Below, piece after piece: positions 36,808-46,515 of a stretch of DNA of 64,000 bases. Every line of letters begins with the position of its first letter. The first letter of the stretch is position 1. The position numbers and the translations under genes were made by a program. The stretch is from positions 372,001 to 436,000 of the forward strand of contig NZ_JAFVMH010000002.1 in the NCBI RefSeq assembly GCF_017377735.1, read 5' to 3'. The notes beneath the pieces were generated by a model, which was given only the letters and a program-made list of their open reading frames with translations, ran no database searches and was not told the DNA's origin. Source of the stretch: Acetobacter garciniae. GTDB taxonomy: Bacteria > Pseudomonadota > Alphaproteobacteria > Acetobacterales > Acetobacteraceae.

Positions 36808-37117
36808 CGGATGACAGTCCTCCGGGTTTGGCGTCTGGCCTACCCAACGTGACAGGTGTGGATCAAGGGCGTCGTGCCGGCAGCGTCATGATCTGCCGCA
36901 TGACAAGCGTATCTCGTTCACAGGTAAGACGACGGCGCCGCCATGGCAAGGATTTTTGTGCCGGAAAGGTGATGTCGCGCCTGATCTGTTGCTGCGGCGG
37001 TCCTGTTGGGCTATTCTTGGGTCACTTATAGTACAGGCACTGTGCGTTCCGCCAGCATGACGGGCGGGCGGAGGTGGTTGAGCAGGCGACAGCCCGACGG
37101 ATTTCTGGAGACAGAAC
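36808..37117. promoter_or_regulatory. Divergent region between flgG and flgF
   Basis: The 310 bases carry no gene and must contain promoters for both flagellar transcripts. A TTGGGT...TATAGT pair around 37014-37029 could serve flgF but the spacing is poor. I found no convincing sigma-54 or sigma-28 site. Confidence 0.4.
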
Positions 37118-37861
37118 ATGGACAACACGACTTATATCGCCTTGTCCCGGATCGATGCGCTGTCACGCGCGCTCGATGTCACGGCCAATAACCTTGCCAA
37201 TGCCAATGTCGACGGCTTCAAGGCCTCGAAAGAGCTTTTTTCCCAGTACCTGGTCAAGCAGAAGGATGCGCAGGGCGTTCCCGGCAGCAAGGAGGAATCC
37301 TTCAGCCAGGACCAGGCGACGTACCAGGACCATTTGCAGGGTGAACTGCGCCAGACCGGCAACATGACGGATTTCGCCATCAATAATGAAGGCTATTTCG
37401 CCGTGCGCACCACCCAGGGTGTCCGGTTGACCCGGAACGGGCAGTTTCACCGCCGCATGGACGGGACCATTGTCGATGGGTCGGGCAACCCCCTGCTGGA
37501 CACGAACGGGCGCAACCTGGTCATCCAGCCGCAGGAGGATATCCTGTCCGTAGCGTCGGACGGAACGATCTCGACCCAGGATGGCGCGATCGGTTCCATC
37601 GGGCTTGTAACGGTGGACAACGTCAATACCCTGGTGCCCGAAGGCAGCTACCTGCTCCGGCCGACCACGCAGACCCACCCCGTGGCCAACAGGGAAATCC
37701 GCCAGGGCATGCTGGAATCGAGCAATGTCAACACGGTGGCCGAAACGACGCGGCTGATCGAAATCCAGCGCGAACACGACCTGATATTCCAGCTTGTGCA
37801 GACCGAATCAACACGTCGGACCAACGCGATCGACAAGATCGCAACGGACCCGAGTTCCTGA
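37118..37861 (+). CDS. flgF: Proximal rod protein FlgF
   Basis: A 247-residue rod subunit of the FlgF/FlgG family: ARALDVTANNLANANVDGFK-type N-terminus (SRALDVTANNLANANVDGF), middle GNMTDFAINNEGYFAVRT and C-terminal LESSNVNTVAETTRLIEIQR. These, with the short length and lack of a DLVPAGAQ block, favour FlgF over FlgG. It is transcribed away from flgG, an inversion of the usual flgF-flgG order. Confidence 0.88.
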   Translation: MDNTTYIALSRIDALSRALDVTANNLANANVDGFKASKELFSQYLVKQKDAQGVPGSKEESFSQDQATYQDHLQGELRQTGNMTDFAINNEGYFAVRTTQGVRLTRNGQFHRRMDGTIVDGSGNPLLDTNGRNLVIQPQEDILSVASDGTISTQDGAIGSIGLVTVDNVNTLVPEGSYLLRPTTQTHPVANREIRQGMLESSNVNTVAETTRLIEIQREHDLIFQLVQTESTRRTNAIDKIATDPSS

Positions 37862-38067
37862 TCCCCGCCTGCCGGCACGCAGGGCCGGCGGTATCTGCGC
37901 TGCGGAAGCGGGCTTGGGGGAGAAGGCTTTTTGTATTTTGGTAACTTTCTGGAAACCGTTTGCCTGTAACCAGATGGTTGATAGGGCCCAGCCCGGTCTG
38001 GCCGTTTTTTAGTGTCGTCGCGTAAAACAAGCCGTGGGCCTGCCGCCCATGTGCGGGGAATTTGAGA

Positions 38068-39639
38068 ATGGATCTGCTTTCATCACTTTCAATAGCGACC
38101 GGCGGCCTGAACGCGCTTGAATATGAACTGTCCGTAACGTCTCAGAACGTCTCGAATTCGGGAACGACGGGTTACGTGGCCGAAGTCGCCAACGTCGTGT
38201 CCGACGTGCCCGGCGGCCTGCGCAACGGTGTAAAGGTCGCCACGACCACGTTGAACATCAACCAGGCGCTTCAGACGGCACTTTACAACCAGAACGCCAG
38301 CGTTGCCTCCTATACGGCCACAAGCAATTCGCTCGCGGCGGTGTCGGCCGTGCAGGGCACGACATCGGATTCGGATTCGGGCAGTTCGGACACCCTGTCC
38401 GACATGCTGGGCAGCGTGCGTGACGCGCTGACAAGCCTGACCGCCACCCCGCTGGACAGCGGCGCGCAATCCACCGTGATCAGTGCCGCGCAGGCCCTGA
38501 CCACCAACATCCAGACCCTGTCCGAGACATACCAGACCCAGCGCCAGACGGCGGAGGACGATGTCGTATCGACCGTGTCCTCCATCAATACCAACCTGAC
38601 GGAAATCGGGGCGATTTCGAAGCAGATCATGACCCTTAAATCCACGGGCGTGGATACGGCGGATCTTGAAAACCAGCGCCTTGAACTGATGTCGAGCCTG
38701 TCGTCGCAGTTGTCGGTGACATTTTCCGAGACATCGAGCGGCGACATGATCGTGCGCACGGCCAACGGGACCGAACTGCCGACCCGCCCGGACCAGATGG
38801 GCCAGAACGACAATACGGTGACGCTGCCAAGCTCGACCTGGCCGCTTTCCACCTCCGATACGACCGTCACGCCCACGATGTATTACGCGGCGGGGGATTC
38901 GGATTCCGCAATTCCGGGGATCACGCTTGGCGGCAAGGACATTACCTCCGACCTGACCGGCGGCACGCTGGGTGCGGATATCACCCTGCGCGACACCACC
39001 TACCCGCAGATGCAGGCGCAGCTCGATTCGTTTTCCTACACGCTGATCAACCGTTTTTCGAGTGCCGGCATGTCCCTGTTCACGAACGGGACCGATGCGA
39101 CAGGCACGACCGTGGCGCAATCGTCCGATCCGACCACGGGAACACCCAACGGTATCGTTGGCCTGTCTTCTACCATCAGCGTCAGCCAGACATATGTGAA
39201 CACGCCGTCATTGCTGACGACCGCGACGGCGACAGACGGCACCACGACCACGGGAAGCACCACGCTGATCTCCACCGTGCTCAGCGACACGTTCGGCACC
39301 GCCTCCACCGATGTCAGCGGCAGCCTGGCCGCACCGTCGACCGGCCTTGGCCCGGACGGAACCCAGTCCACCGGCTATACCGGCGCACAGGGGCTGATCG
39401 CCCTGGCCACGGCCCTGACATCGAACCAGGGAGCCACCATCAGCCAGGCCACCGACGGCCTGACCTCCGCCACCACGACCCAGACCGTGATAGCGACCAG
39501 CGTGTCGAATGTTTCGGGCGTGAACGTGAACGATGAAATGTCCAAGGTCGTCGCGTTGGAAAACGCCTATACAGCCAATGCAAAGGTCGTCACCGCAGTG
39601 CAGTCCATGTTCACCGCGCTGCTGGATGCAATCGACTAA
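38068..39639 (+). CDS. flgK: Hook-associated protein 1 FlgK
   Basis: A 523-residue hook-filament junction protein. The N-terminal part (ATGGLNALEYELSVTSQNVS, NSGTTGYV) and C-terminal part (DEMSKVVALENAYTANAKVV, TAVQSMFTALLDAI) carry the rod/hook family pattern with a helical DLENQRLELMSSLSSQL region typical of FlgK. The middle is long and Ser/Thr/Asp-rich. ATG 38068 is chosen over the TTG two codons before it; ggggaa lies upstream. It is followed by flgL 21 bases later. Confidence 0.9.
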   Translation: MDLLSSLSIATGGLNALEYELSVTSQNVSNSGTTGYVAEVANVVSDVPGGLRNGVKVATTTLNINQALQTALYNQNASVASYTATSNSLAAVSAVQGTTSDSDSGSSDTLSDMLGSVRDALTSLTATPLDSGAQSTVISAAQALTTNIQTLSETYQTQRQTAEDDVVSTVSSINTNLTEIGAISKQIMTLKSTGVDTADLENQRLELMSSLSSQLSVTFSETSSGDMIVRTANGTELPTRPDQMGQNDNTVTLPSSTWPLSTSDTTVTPTMYYAAGDSDSAIPGITLGGKDITSDLTGGTLGADITLRDTTYPQMQAQLDSFSYTLINRFSSAGMSLFTNGTDATGTTVAQSSDPTTGTPNGIVGLSSTISVSQTYVNTPSLLTTATATDGTTTTGSTTLISTVLSDTFGTASTDVSGSLAAPSTGLGPDGTQSTGYTGAQGLIALATALTSNQGATISQATDGLTSATTTQTVIATSVSNVSGVNVNDEMSKVVALENAYTANAKVVTAVQSMFTALLDAID

Positions 39640-39660
39640 GAAGACTGGGAAGGTCCCGCC

Positions 39661-40749
39661 ATGAGCACGTCTATCGGTGGTTACGGAAATACCGGCACCT
39701 CAATCATTCTCTCTGCCGGGATCAAGCAGATGACCCTGGAGCAGCAGGCCCTGACCTGGGAGACATCGGGCGGGACATTGTCCGAGACTTATGCCGGGCT
39801 GGGGGCTTCGCGCTCGACCGTTATCGCTCTTGCGCCCCGAATCACGCAGATCACGGCCTGGCAGGGCAATATCTCCACGGCGCAGAACAACCTGACCATG
39901 ACGTCCTCCGCGCTGGCGGATATGGTGACGCAGGCGCAGGCCTTGTCGACCAACCTGCTCAGCATCATGGGCACGACCGAATCCTCCACCGTGACCTCTG
40001 TCGCGACAGAGGCCCAGACCGCGCTGACCCAGCTTGGCAACACGCTGAACACCTCCAACGGGGTGGGGTATATTTTCGCGGGCCAGGACTCTTCCGAACC
40101 CCCTATTCCCGATGGGGCGTCGTCCCTGGACAGCAGTTCGCTTGCGACCCAGATCGCCAGCATCGTGTCCACGCTGAGCACGGCTGGCGCTTCCAGCGTC
40201 ATGGAACAGGCGACGACCGCGGCCATGGACAATGATTCGGGCACGTCTGTTTTTTCGACATCCCTGTCCGTTTCGGCCGAGGATGCGGACGATCTGTCGG
40301 CCTCGGTTATCACCGGCAGCAGTTCGTCCACCACGATGGGGATCGTTGCGACCCAGAGCAGCACAAGCTCTTCCGCCTCCGCCACGTCAACGGGTTCGCC
40401 CATCCGGGATCTGATGCGCGACATGATGGTCATGTCCGCCATGAGCGGTATGTCGTCCAGCACGCCGGGCTATTCGGACCTGGTCACGCAGTTGAATACG
40501 TCGCTCCAGACAACCATCAGCCAGTTGGGTGAAATGGAGGCGACGGTCGGCACGACGCAGAGCAGCCTGACTTCGACCTCCTCCACGCTGACAAACGTGC
40601 AGACCATGCTGGAGACCCAGGTTACGAACATCCAGGGGGCCGATATCGCGCAGGTGGCAACGGAAACATCTGCCCTGAGCACCAATCTCGAAGCCTCTTA
40701 CGAGCTGATCGCCAAGATGAAGAGCATGACGCTGGCCAGCTATATCTGA
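39661..40749 (+). CDS. flgL: Hook-associated protein 3 (FlgL-like, flagellin family)
   Basis: A 362-residue flagellin-fold protein with FlgL features: an N-terminal helical region (QMTLEQQALTWETSGGTLSE), the GYIFAGQDSSEPPI segment (typical of the FlgL F-G-G-x-x motif region), and C-terminal helices (IQGADIAQVATETSALSTNL, ASYELIAKMKSMTLASYI). It caps the junction between FlgK and the filament. GGAAGG sits 7 bases before the start. It ends the flgK-flgL pair. Confidence 0.85.
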   Translation: MSTSIGGYGNTGTSIILSAGIKQMTLEQQALTWETSGGTLSETYAGLGASRSTVIALAPRITQITAWQGNISTAQNNLTMTSSALADMVTQAQALSTNLLSIMGTTESSTVTSVATEAQTALTQLGNTLNTSNGVGYIFAGQDSSEPPIPDGASSLDSSSLATQIASIVSTLSTAGASSVMEQATTAAMDNDSGTSVFSTSLSVSAEDADDLSASVITGSSSSTTMGIVATQSSTSSSASATSTGSPIRDLMRDMMVMSAMSGMSSSTPGYSDLVTQLNTSLQTTISQLGEMEATVGTTQSSLTSTSSTLTNVQTMLETQVTNIQGADIAQVATETSALSTNLEASYELIAKMKSMTLASYI

Positions 40750-41095
40750 TCGCGTAAGCGGGCGGGTGCCTGTCGGGCCCGCGCCGTTGCCACGGGTCGC
40801 GCAGCCTTTATGCGGCATGGGGCAGGGCGCGCGCGTGGTAAACTGATCTGCCTTCCCGCCTGCCGATGAGGCCGGGCGGAGCCAGCCCTTGTGAATAAGG
40901 CGCGGCGTCCTAAATACTGGACGGATGCCACGCGTGAGCCCGTTGGGGCAATGACGGGCCGGGTCGGAGTTTTTCATTATCCGCGTTGACCCAAGGAGCC
41001 GTTGCCCAGCCTGAAGTGGCGGGCGGCGTGCGGGTTTTTGCCATTGTTCTCCCCATCAGGCATCATGGGCGTGGCAAACAGGGAAAGCGAATGAC
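40750..41095. other. Gap after flgL
   Basis: No gene is seen. A hairpin at 40758-40782 (gcgggc/gcccgc) shortly after the flgL stop may help end transcription; it has no T-run. Confidence 0.35.
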
Positions 41096-41470
41096 ATGCG
41101 CAAACGAATGGTGATTCTTGCGACCGTGTGCCTGGCCATGGGCTCACATGCAGCACTGGCACAGGAAGAGGACGACGATTACCGGGCATTGATGCAGAAA
41201 ACGACAACCCATGCCCATGCCTCCTGCATCGATTACCTCAATGCCGAACATGGCGATTATTCGGGCGACAAGATGCGGGAGTCCCTTTCTCCGGACGAGG
41301 TGACAAAAGGCCTGTCCAAGGCGATCCGTGACGAATGCCAGAAATACCCGAAAGAACCTGTCGACCGCGCTGTCGCCAATGTCAGGCAGGCCTATACAAG
41401 CAGGCTTTCAGAAATTACCAATAAAATCAGAAACAATACCGATACACTCAAAAGTAACGGTGGCGCGTAG
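41096..41470 (+). CDS. Small secreted helical protein, two cysteines
   Basis: A 124-residue protein with a signal peptide cleaved near AALAQ (residue 23). The mature part of about 100 residues is charged and helical, with just two cysteines (Cys44 in HASCIDYL and Cys81 in RDECQKY), likely disulfide-bonded in the periplasm. Size and cysteine layout recall HdeA/HdeB acid-stress chaperones, but sequence similarity is weak and I do not claim identity. ATG 41096 follows a ggaaag ribosome-binding region. Confidence 0.6.
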   Translation: MRKRMVILATVCLAMGSHAALAQEEDDDYRALMQKTTTHAHASCIDYLNAEHGDYSGDKMRESLSPDEVTKGLSKAIRDECQKYPKEPVDRAVANVRQAYTSRLSEITNKIRNNTDTLKSNGGA

Positions 41471-41583
41471 AGCGGCTGCAAGCTCTGCCGTCGGGCTTTC
41501 CAGCCAGAAAACATCCGCATTTTTTACCTTTCACGCACCATAATGGTGCAGACTGTTCCCGAAACACCGATGGCATGCCCTTG

Positions 41584-41601
41584 CGAGACGAGATCGTCTC
41601 G
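41584..41601. promoter_or_regulatory. Candidate TetR operator
   Basis: A perfect 18-bp palindrome, cgagacga-ga-tcgtctcg, centred 45 bases before the TetR-family start. It is the natural operator for autorepression of the regulator-pump operon. Confidence 0.6.
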
Positions 41602-41637
41602 TATATTATTGGCGAAGGCGTGCATGAGGGAAGGGCC

Positions 41638-42324
41638 ATGACCGAGCAGAACCAGCGGAAGAAGATTTCAGGTCGGCCCGATAGCCGGATGTCGGAAGAA
41701 CTGGATGTCCTTATCCTTAAAACAGCCGCTCAACTGTTTGGGGAGCAGGGCTATGCGGCCACCTCTGTCGAACAGATCGCGGCGGTAGCGCGGGTGGGCA
41801 AGCAGACCATCTATCGTCGCCATTCCTCCAAGGAAAGCCTGTTCAAGACTGTCATTGCGGAACTGGGGCAGAGTTTTCTGGTCTCTGCGGCCCCGTCGGA
41901 AGAAATGGTTTCCACCGATCCGCTGCTGGCCCTGCGCAATACGATGCGGATGCTGCTGGACCTGGTGCTCAGCCCCGAAACGCTGTCGCTGAGCCGTACC
42001 TTCATTGCGGAAGGATGGCGCTTTCCCGACCTGGTGGATCATGCGGGTGCGCATATTTTTGACCCGCTGGAGGAGCTGACATGCAAGCTTCTGGGCGCTG
42101 TTGCCAAAGCCGGCCTGCTGAAAGAGGGCTACGACCTGGAAGGAACAAGCCGGATGCTGACCGGCCTCTGCCTGGGCTCGCCCCATCAGCAAATGCTGTT
42201 CGGGCGCAAGATCCTGCTGACGCCACAGGACCGCGATGCCTATCTCGATAACGCCTGGGCCGTTTTCATGACCGGAATACTGGCCCCGCCTGCGCCAGTC
42301 CGCTCAGGAGCCAAACGCCCATGA
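41638..42324 (+). CDS. TetR-family repressor of an RND efflux operon
   Basis: A 228-residue TetR/AcrR regulator. The HTH spans about 20-65 (LILKTAAQLFGEQGYAATSV, VARVGKQTIYRRHSSKE), followed by a ligand-binding C-terminal domain of the AcrR-C type. ATG 41638 is chosen with GAGGGA 7 bases upstream; a longer frame starts at 41575 across the candidate operator. It overlaps the membrane fusion gene by ATGA, so it is in the same transcript as the pump. Confidence 0.88.
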   Translation: MTEQNQRKKISGRPDSRMSEELDVLILKTAAQLFGEQGYAATSVEQIAAVARVGKQTIYRRHSSKESLFKTVIAELGQSFLVSAAPSEEMVSTDPLLALRNTMRMLLDLVLSPETLSLSRTFIAEGWRFPDLVDHAGAHIFDPLEELTCKLLGAVAKAGLLKEGYDLEGTSRMLTGLCLGSPHQQMLFGRKILLTPQDRDAYLDNAWAVFMTGILAPPAPVRSGAKRP

Positions 42325-43415
42325 ACGCGCGGATATCGTCATACAGGACCGGCTTTTGCGTGTTCGCACTCATGGCACTTGCCGGGTGCCACAAGAAAGC
42401 GCCCAAGCCCGAGGTACGGCCTGTCCGCTCGGTTGTGGTCCGGCCGAGCATGGGCGGGGCCGAGGAATTCCTGACCGGCCAGGTGGCGCCGCATCGCGTC
42501 GTCAACCTGTCGTTCCGCCTGCCGGGCAAGATCGTGGAACGGACCGTGGCCATGGGTGACAAGGTGCAGGTCGGGCAGCTTCTGGCCCGGCTGGACGACA
42601 CGGAAGCCAGCCAGACGCTGCGCGCCGCCACGGCGGATGCCCTGGCCGCCAAGGCGTCCCTCGCACAGGCGGAACCCTTGCAGAAACGGGCGACAGCACT
42701 GCTGCCCGACCACGCCATTTCGCGCAACGCCTATGACGAGGCCATTCTGCGCTACCGTACCTCCGTTGAGGCGGTGCAGTCGACAGAGGCCCGCGAACGC
42801 ATCGCGCGTGAGGAACTGGACCATACCCGTCTGGTGGCGAATGCGGATGGTGTGATCACGGACCGTCTGGCCGAGGTGGGGGAGGTCGTGGCCGCGGGCC
42901 AGCCGGTCCTGCGTCTGGCCGAAGCCGCAGGGCGGGATGCCCAGTTCGACATATCGGGCGATCTGCTGCGGTCGGGCCTGGCGACGGGTGCGGGCATGAC
43001 TGTGTGCCTCGATGCCGACCGGCAGGCCTGTACGGCTGGCACGGTGTACGAACTCGCCCCCGATGCCGACCCCCTGACCCGCACCTACCGGGCGAAGGTC
43101 CTGCTCGATGCACCCCCTGCCGCCATGACGCTGGGTTCCGTGGTGGTCGGGCGCCTGGCCGGGGCCACCGGGGCGGAGATCCATCTTCCGCCATCGGCCC
43201 TGACCGCGCAGGACGGCAAGCCCGCCGTCTGGGTGATCGCCCCCGATACGATGACGGTGACATTGCGAAAGGTCGAAATTGCCCGCTATGGCGCTAGTGA
43301 CGTTACCCTCGCAGCAGGGCTTGCGGCGGGAGAGCGCGTGGTGACGGCCGGCGTGCAGGCCCTTTATCCGGACCGGAAGGTTTCCCTGCTGGATGACGCC
43401 GATGTCCGCCCCTGA
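42321..43415 (+). CDS. RND efflux periplasmic adaptor (membrane fusion) lipoprotein
   Basis: A 364-residue HlyD/AcrA-type adaptor. Lipobox LAGC (Cys23) anchors it in the inner membrane. A biotinyl-lipoyl half (VVNLSFRLPGKIVERTVAMG, DKVQVGQLLARLDD), an alpha-hairpin and a second lipoyl half (ANADGVITDRLAEVGEVVAA) are visible, then beta-barrel and membrane-proximal domains. It links the RND pump to the outer-membrane channel. It overlaps both neighbours. Confidence 0.9.
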   Translation: MNARISSYRTGFCVFALMALAGCHKKAPKPEVRPVRSVVVRPSMGGAEEFLTGQVAPHRVVNLSFRLPGKIVERTVAMGDKVQVGQLLARLDDTEASQTLRAATADALAAKASLAQAEPLQKRATALLPDHAISRNAYDEAILRYRTSVEAVQSTEARERIAREELDHTRLVANADGVITDRLAEVGEVVAAGQPVLRLAEAAGRDAQFDISGDLLRSGLATGAGMTVCLDADRQACTAGTVYELAPDADPLTRTYRAKVLLDAPPAAMTLGSVVVGRLAGATGAEIHLPPSALTAQDGKPAVWVIAPDTMTVTLRKVEIARYGASDVTLAAGLAAGERVVTAGVQALYPDRKVSLLDDADVRP

Positions 43416-46400
43416 AGAACCCGGGCAGGACGCAAAGGCAGGCCACCTGCTGAATCTTTCGGACTGGTCCATCCGGCACCGCGCGCTTGTCGCCTTTTTC
43501 ATGATCCTGATCGTGGTTGCGGGTGTTCGCTCCTACTTCAATCTCGGCCGGAACGAAGACCCGCCCTTTACGGTCAAGACAATGGTCGTCCAGGCCATGC
43601 TGCCGGGCGCGTCCGTGGACGAAACCACTCACCAGCTAACGGACAGGATCGAAAAGAAGCTGCAGGAAACGCCATATTTCGATTACGTCAAAAGCTACAC
43701 CGTCGCGGGAAAGACCACGATCCTGGTCAACCTGCTGGGCAGCACGCCCAAGGGGCAGGTAGCCGATATCTGGTACCAGGTTCGTAAAAAGATAGGCGAT
43801 ATCAAGCCTTATCTTCCACCCACCACCGTTGGGCCGTTCTTCGATGATGAATTCGGGGATACATACGGCATTATCTACGCCTTTACGGCAGACGGCTTTT
43901 CGCATCGCGACCTGAAGGATTATGTCGAAACCGTCCGGGACGAATTGCTGCATGTGCCCGACGTCGCCAAGATCGAAACGCTGGGGGCGCAGGATGAAAA
44001 GATCTATGTCGATGTGTCCAGCCGGCATCTGGCCCGGCTGGGTATCAACGGTGCAATGATCGCCGCGGCCCTTCAGGCCCAGAACGCGCTTGTTCCCTCC
44101 GGTTCGGTCGATACCGGCAAGGAGCGGATTCTCGTCCAGCCGACCGGACAATTCAATTCGGTCGAGGATGTCGCCAATGTCACGCTCTATGCCGGCAACC
44201 GCAAGATTCGCCTGGGCGACATCGCCACCATCACGCGCGGTTATGCGGACCCGCCGCAAACCCTGTTCCGCGTGAACGGACACGACGCGATCGGCCTGGC
44301 TCTGTCCATGAGCCGCGGCGGCAACGTGCTGGCGCTGGAAAAGAATATCTCCGCCAAAATGGCAGAACTGCATACACGCATGCCCATCGGGATTGAGGCG
44401 CATCTGGTCGCCAACCAGCCCCAGGTGGTCAAGGACGCGGTGGGTGATTTCACTGAGGCGCTGTTCGAAGCCATCGCCATCGTGCTGGGCATCAGTTTTC
44501 TCAGCCTTGGCGGGCGGGCGGGCACGGTTGTGGCGTTCTGCATTCCCTTCGTGCTGGCGGTGGTGTTTACCAGCATGGAAATGCTCGGCATCGACCTGCA
44601 GCGTGTCTCGCTTGGTGCGCTGATCATCGCCCTCGGCCTGCTGGTGGATGACGCCATGATTACGGTCGAAAGCATGGTCAGCAAGATCGAGGAAGGCTGG
44701 AGCCTGCCGCGTGCTGCGACCTTTGCCTATACTTCCACCGCTTTTCCGATGCTGACGGGAACGCTGGTTACGGTGGCGGGCTTCGTGCCGGTCGGCTTTG
44801 CGCATAGTGTAGCGGGCGAATACACGTTTTCGCTTTTCGCTGTGGTGGGTCTGGCCCTGATCGTGTCCTGGTTCGTGGCCGTTCTGGTGGCGCCGCTGAT
44901 CGGCGTGACCATTCTGCGCGCGCGCCCGGAAATGGCGGGAAAAGCGCGTGAGGAACCCAAAAAAGGGCGGATCATGACGGTGTTCGAGCGTTTCCTGCTC
45001 GCCACCATGCGCAGCCCCCGCATGACGGTCGGGCTCAGCCTTGTGGCCCTCCTTGTGGCGCTTGCCCTTTCACCGCTCGTTACCAAGCAGTTCTTTCCCG
45101 CATCCGACCGGCCCGAACTGTTGGTCAACCTTTCGCTGCGGCAGGGGGCGTCCATCAAGGCAACAAGCGACGTGTCGCGCAAGCTCGACGCCATGCTGGC
45201 CAACGATCCGGATATCGACCATTGGAGTTCCTATGTGGGGCGCGGGGTCATTCGCTTCTATCTTTCGCTCGATGAACAACTGCCGAATGATTTTTTCACC
45301 CAGACCGTGATCGTGGCCAGAAATGCGCAGGCCCGCGAACGCCTGCGCCACCGGCTTGACGCCAGGCTGACATCGGAAATGCCCGACATCGTGCACGGGC
45401 TGTTCCCGCTTGAACTGGGCCCGCCGGTGGGCTGGCCGGTGCAGTATCGCATGTCGGGCCGGGACCCGGACAAGGTGCGCCATTACGCGCAGGATATCGC
45501 ACGGATGATGGCGACGAGCGGGAATTTGCGCCTGATCAATTTCGACTGGGGCGATCCGGCCCGCAAGCTGCGCATCGACGTGCGGCAGGAAGAAGCGCGC
45601 CGCCTGGGCCTGTCCTCCGCCGCCATTGCGCTGGCCATCAATTCCACCGTTACGGGCATGACGGCAACGCAGGTGCGCGACAGTATCTACCTTGTCGATG
45701 TCGTGCTGCGCGCCAAGGCGGAAGAACGGCTGTCCATCGAAAGCCTGCGCAATCTCGATATCCGCCTGCCCAACGACCTGACGGTGCCGCTGTCCTCGGT
45801 CGCGACCGTGTCCTACGTGCAGGATTATCCGCTGATCTGGCGGCGCGACCGCCTGCCCACCATGACGGTCCAGGCGCAGCTTCGCGACGGAGTGCAGGCG
45901 GATAGTGCAGTCTCCGCGCTGGCTGGCAAAATTGCCGATTTCAACGCCCATCTGCCGCCCGGCTATAGCGTGAAAGTCGGCGGAACGGTGGAGGAAGCAG
46001 CAAAGGCCCAGAATTCGGTCATTGCCGTCATGCCCGTCATGGTGCTGATCATGGTGGCGGTGCTGATGATCCAGCTCCAGAGCTTCAAGCGGCTGGCCCT
46101 TGTGCTCAGTGTCGCACCTTTCGGGCTGATCGGGGTGGTGATCGCGCTCCTTGTTACCGGCAATCCCATCGGGTTCATCGCCCTGCTCGGGCTTGTGGCG
46201 CTGGTGGGCATGATCATTCGCAATTCGGTCATTCTCGTGCACCAGATCGAGATCGAACAGCGCGAAGGCAAGGCGGAATGGGATGCCGTGGTCGCGGCCG
46301 CCATGATCCGTTTCCGCCCCATCATGCTGACAGCCGTTGCCGCCATTCTGGGCATGGTGCCCATAGCTTCGAGCGTTTTCTGGGGCCCGATGGCGGATGT

Positions 46401-46515
46401 CATCATGGGCGGGCTGGCCGTTGCTACGGCGCTGACGTTGATCTTCCTGCCCTCGCTCTATGTGCTGTGGTTCCGCGTGAAGGAACCCGACCCGAAAACG
46501 GAGGCAGCGCCATGA
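43393..46515 (+). CDS. RND-family multidrug efflux pump
   Basis: A 1040-residue HAE1/AcrB-type proton antiporter with twelve membrane spans and two large periplasmic loops. The proton-relay pair Asp419-Asp420 sits in LGLLVDDAMITVE (span 4). The GMIIRNSVILVHQIE segment late in the protein is typical. The N-terminus is slightly long; ATG 43393 overlaps the adaptor by 23 bases and ATG 43402 is an alternative. Substrate unknown; TetR control suggests induction by a toxic compound. Confidence 0.92.
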   Translation: MTPMSAPEEPGQDAKAGHLLNLSDWSIRHRALVAFFMILIVVAGVRSYFNLGRNEDPPFTVKTMVVQAMLPGASVDETTHQLTDRIEKKLQETPYFDYVKSYTVAGKTTILVNLLGSTPKGQVADIWYQVRKKIGDIKPYLPPTTVGPFFDDEFGDTYGIIYAFTADGFSHRDLKDYVETVRDELLHVPDVAKIETLGAQDEKIYVDVSSRHLARLGINGAMIAAALQAQNALVPSGSVDTGKERILVQPTGQFNSVEDVANVTLYAGNRKIRLGDIATITRGYADPPQTLFRVNGHDAIGLALSMSRGGNVLALEKNISAKMAELHTRMPIGIEAHLVANQPQVVKDAVGDFTEALFEAIAIVLGISFLSLGGRAGTVVAFCIPFVLAVVFTSMEMLGIDLQRVSLGALIIALGLLVDDAMITVESMVSKIEEGWSLPRAATFAYTSTAFPMLTGTLVTVAGFVPVGFAHSVAGEYTFSLFAVVGLALIVSWFVAVLVAPLIGVTILRARPEMAGKAREEPKKGRIMTVFERFLLATMRSPRMTVGLSLVALLVALALSPLVTKQFFPASDRPELLVNLSLRQGASIKATSDVSRKLDAMLANDPDIDHWSSYVGRGVIRFYLSLDEQLPNDFFTQTVIVARNAQARERLRHRLDARLTSEMPDIVHGLFPLELGPPVGWPVQYRMSGRDPDKVRHYAQDIARMMATSGNLRLINFDWGDPARKLRIDVRQEEARRLGLSSAAIALAINSTVTGMTATQVRDSIYLVDVVLRAKAEERLSIESLRNLDIRLPNDLTVPLSSVATVSYVQDYPLIWRRDRLPTMTVQAQLRDGVQADSAVSALAGKIADFNAHLPPGYSVKVGGTVEEAAKAQNSVIAVMPVMVLIMVAVLMIQLQSFKRLALVLSVAPFGLIGVVIALLVTGNPIGFIALLGLVALVGMIIRNSVILVHQIEIEQREGKAEWDAVVAAAMIRFRPIMLTAVAAILGMVPIASSVFWGPMADVIMGGLAVATALTLIFLPSLYVLWFRVKEPDPKTEAAP

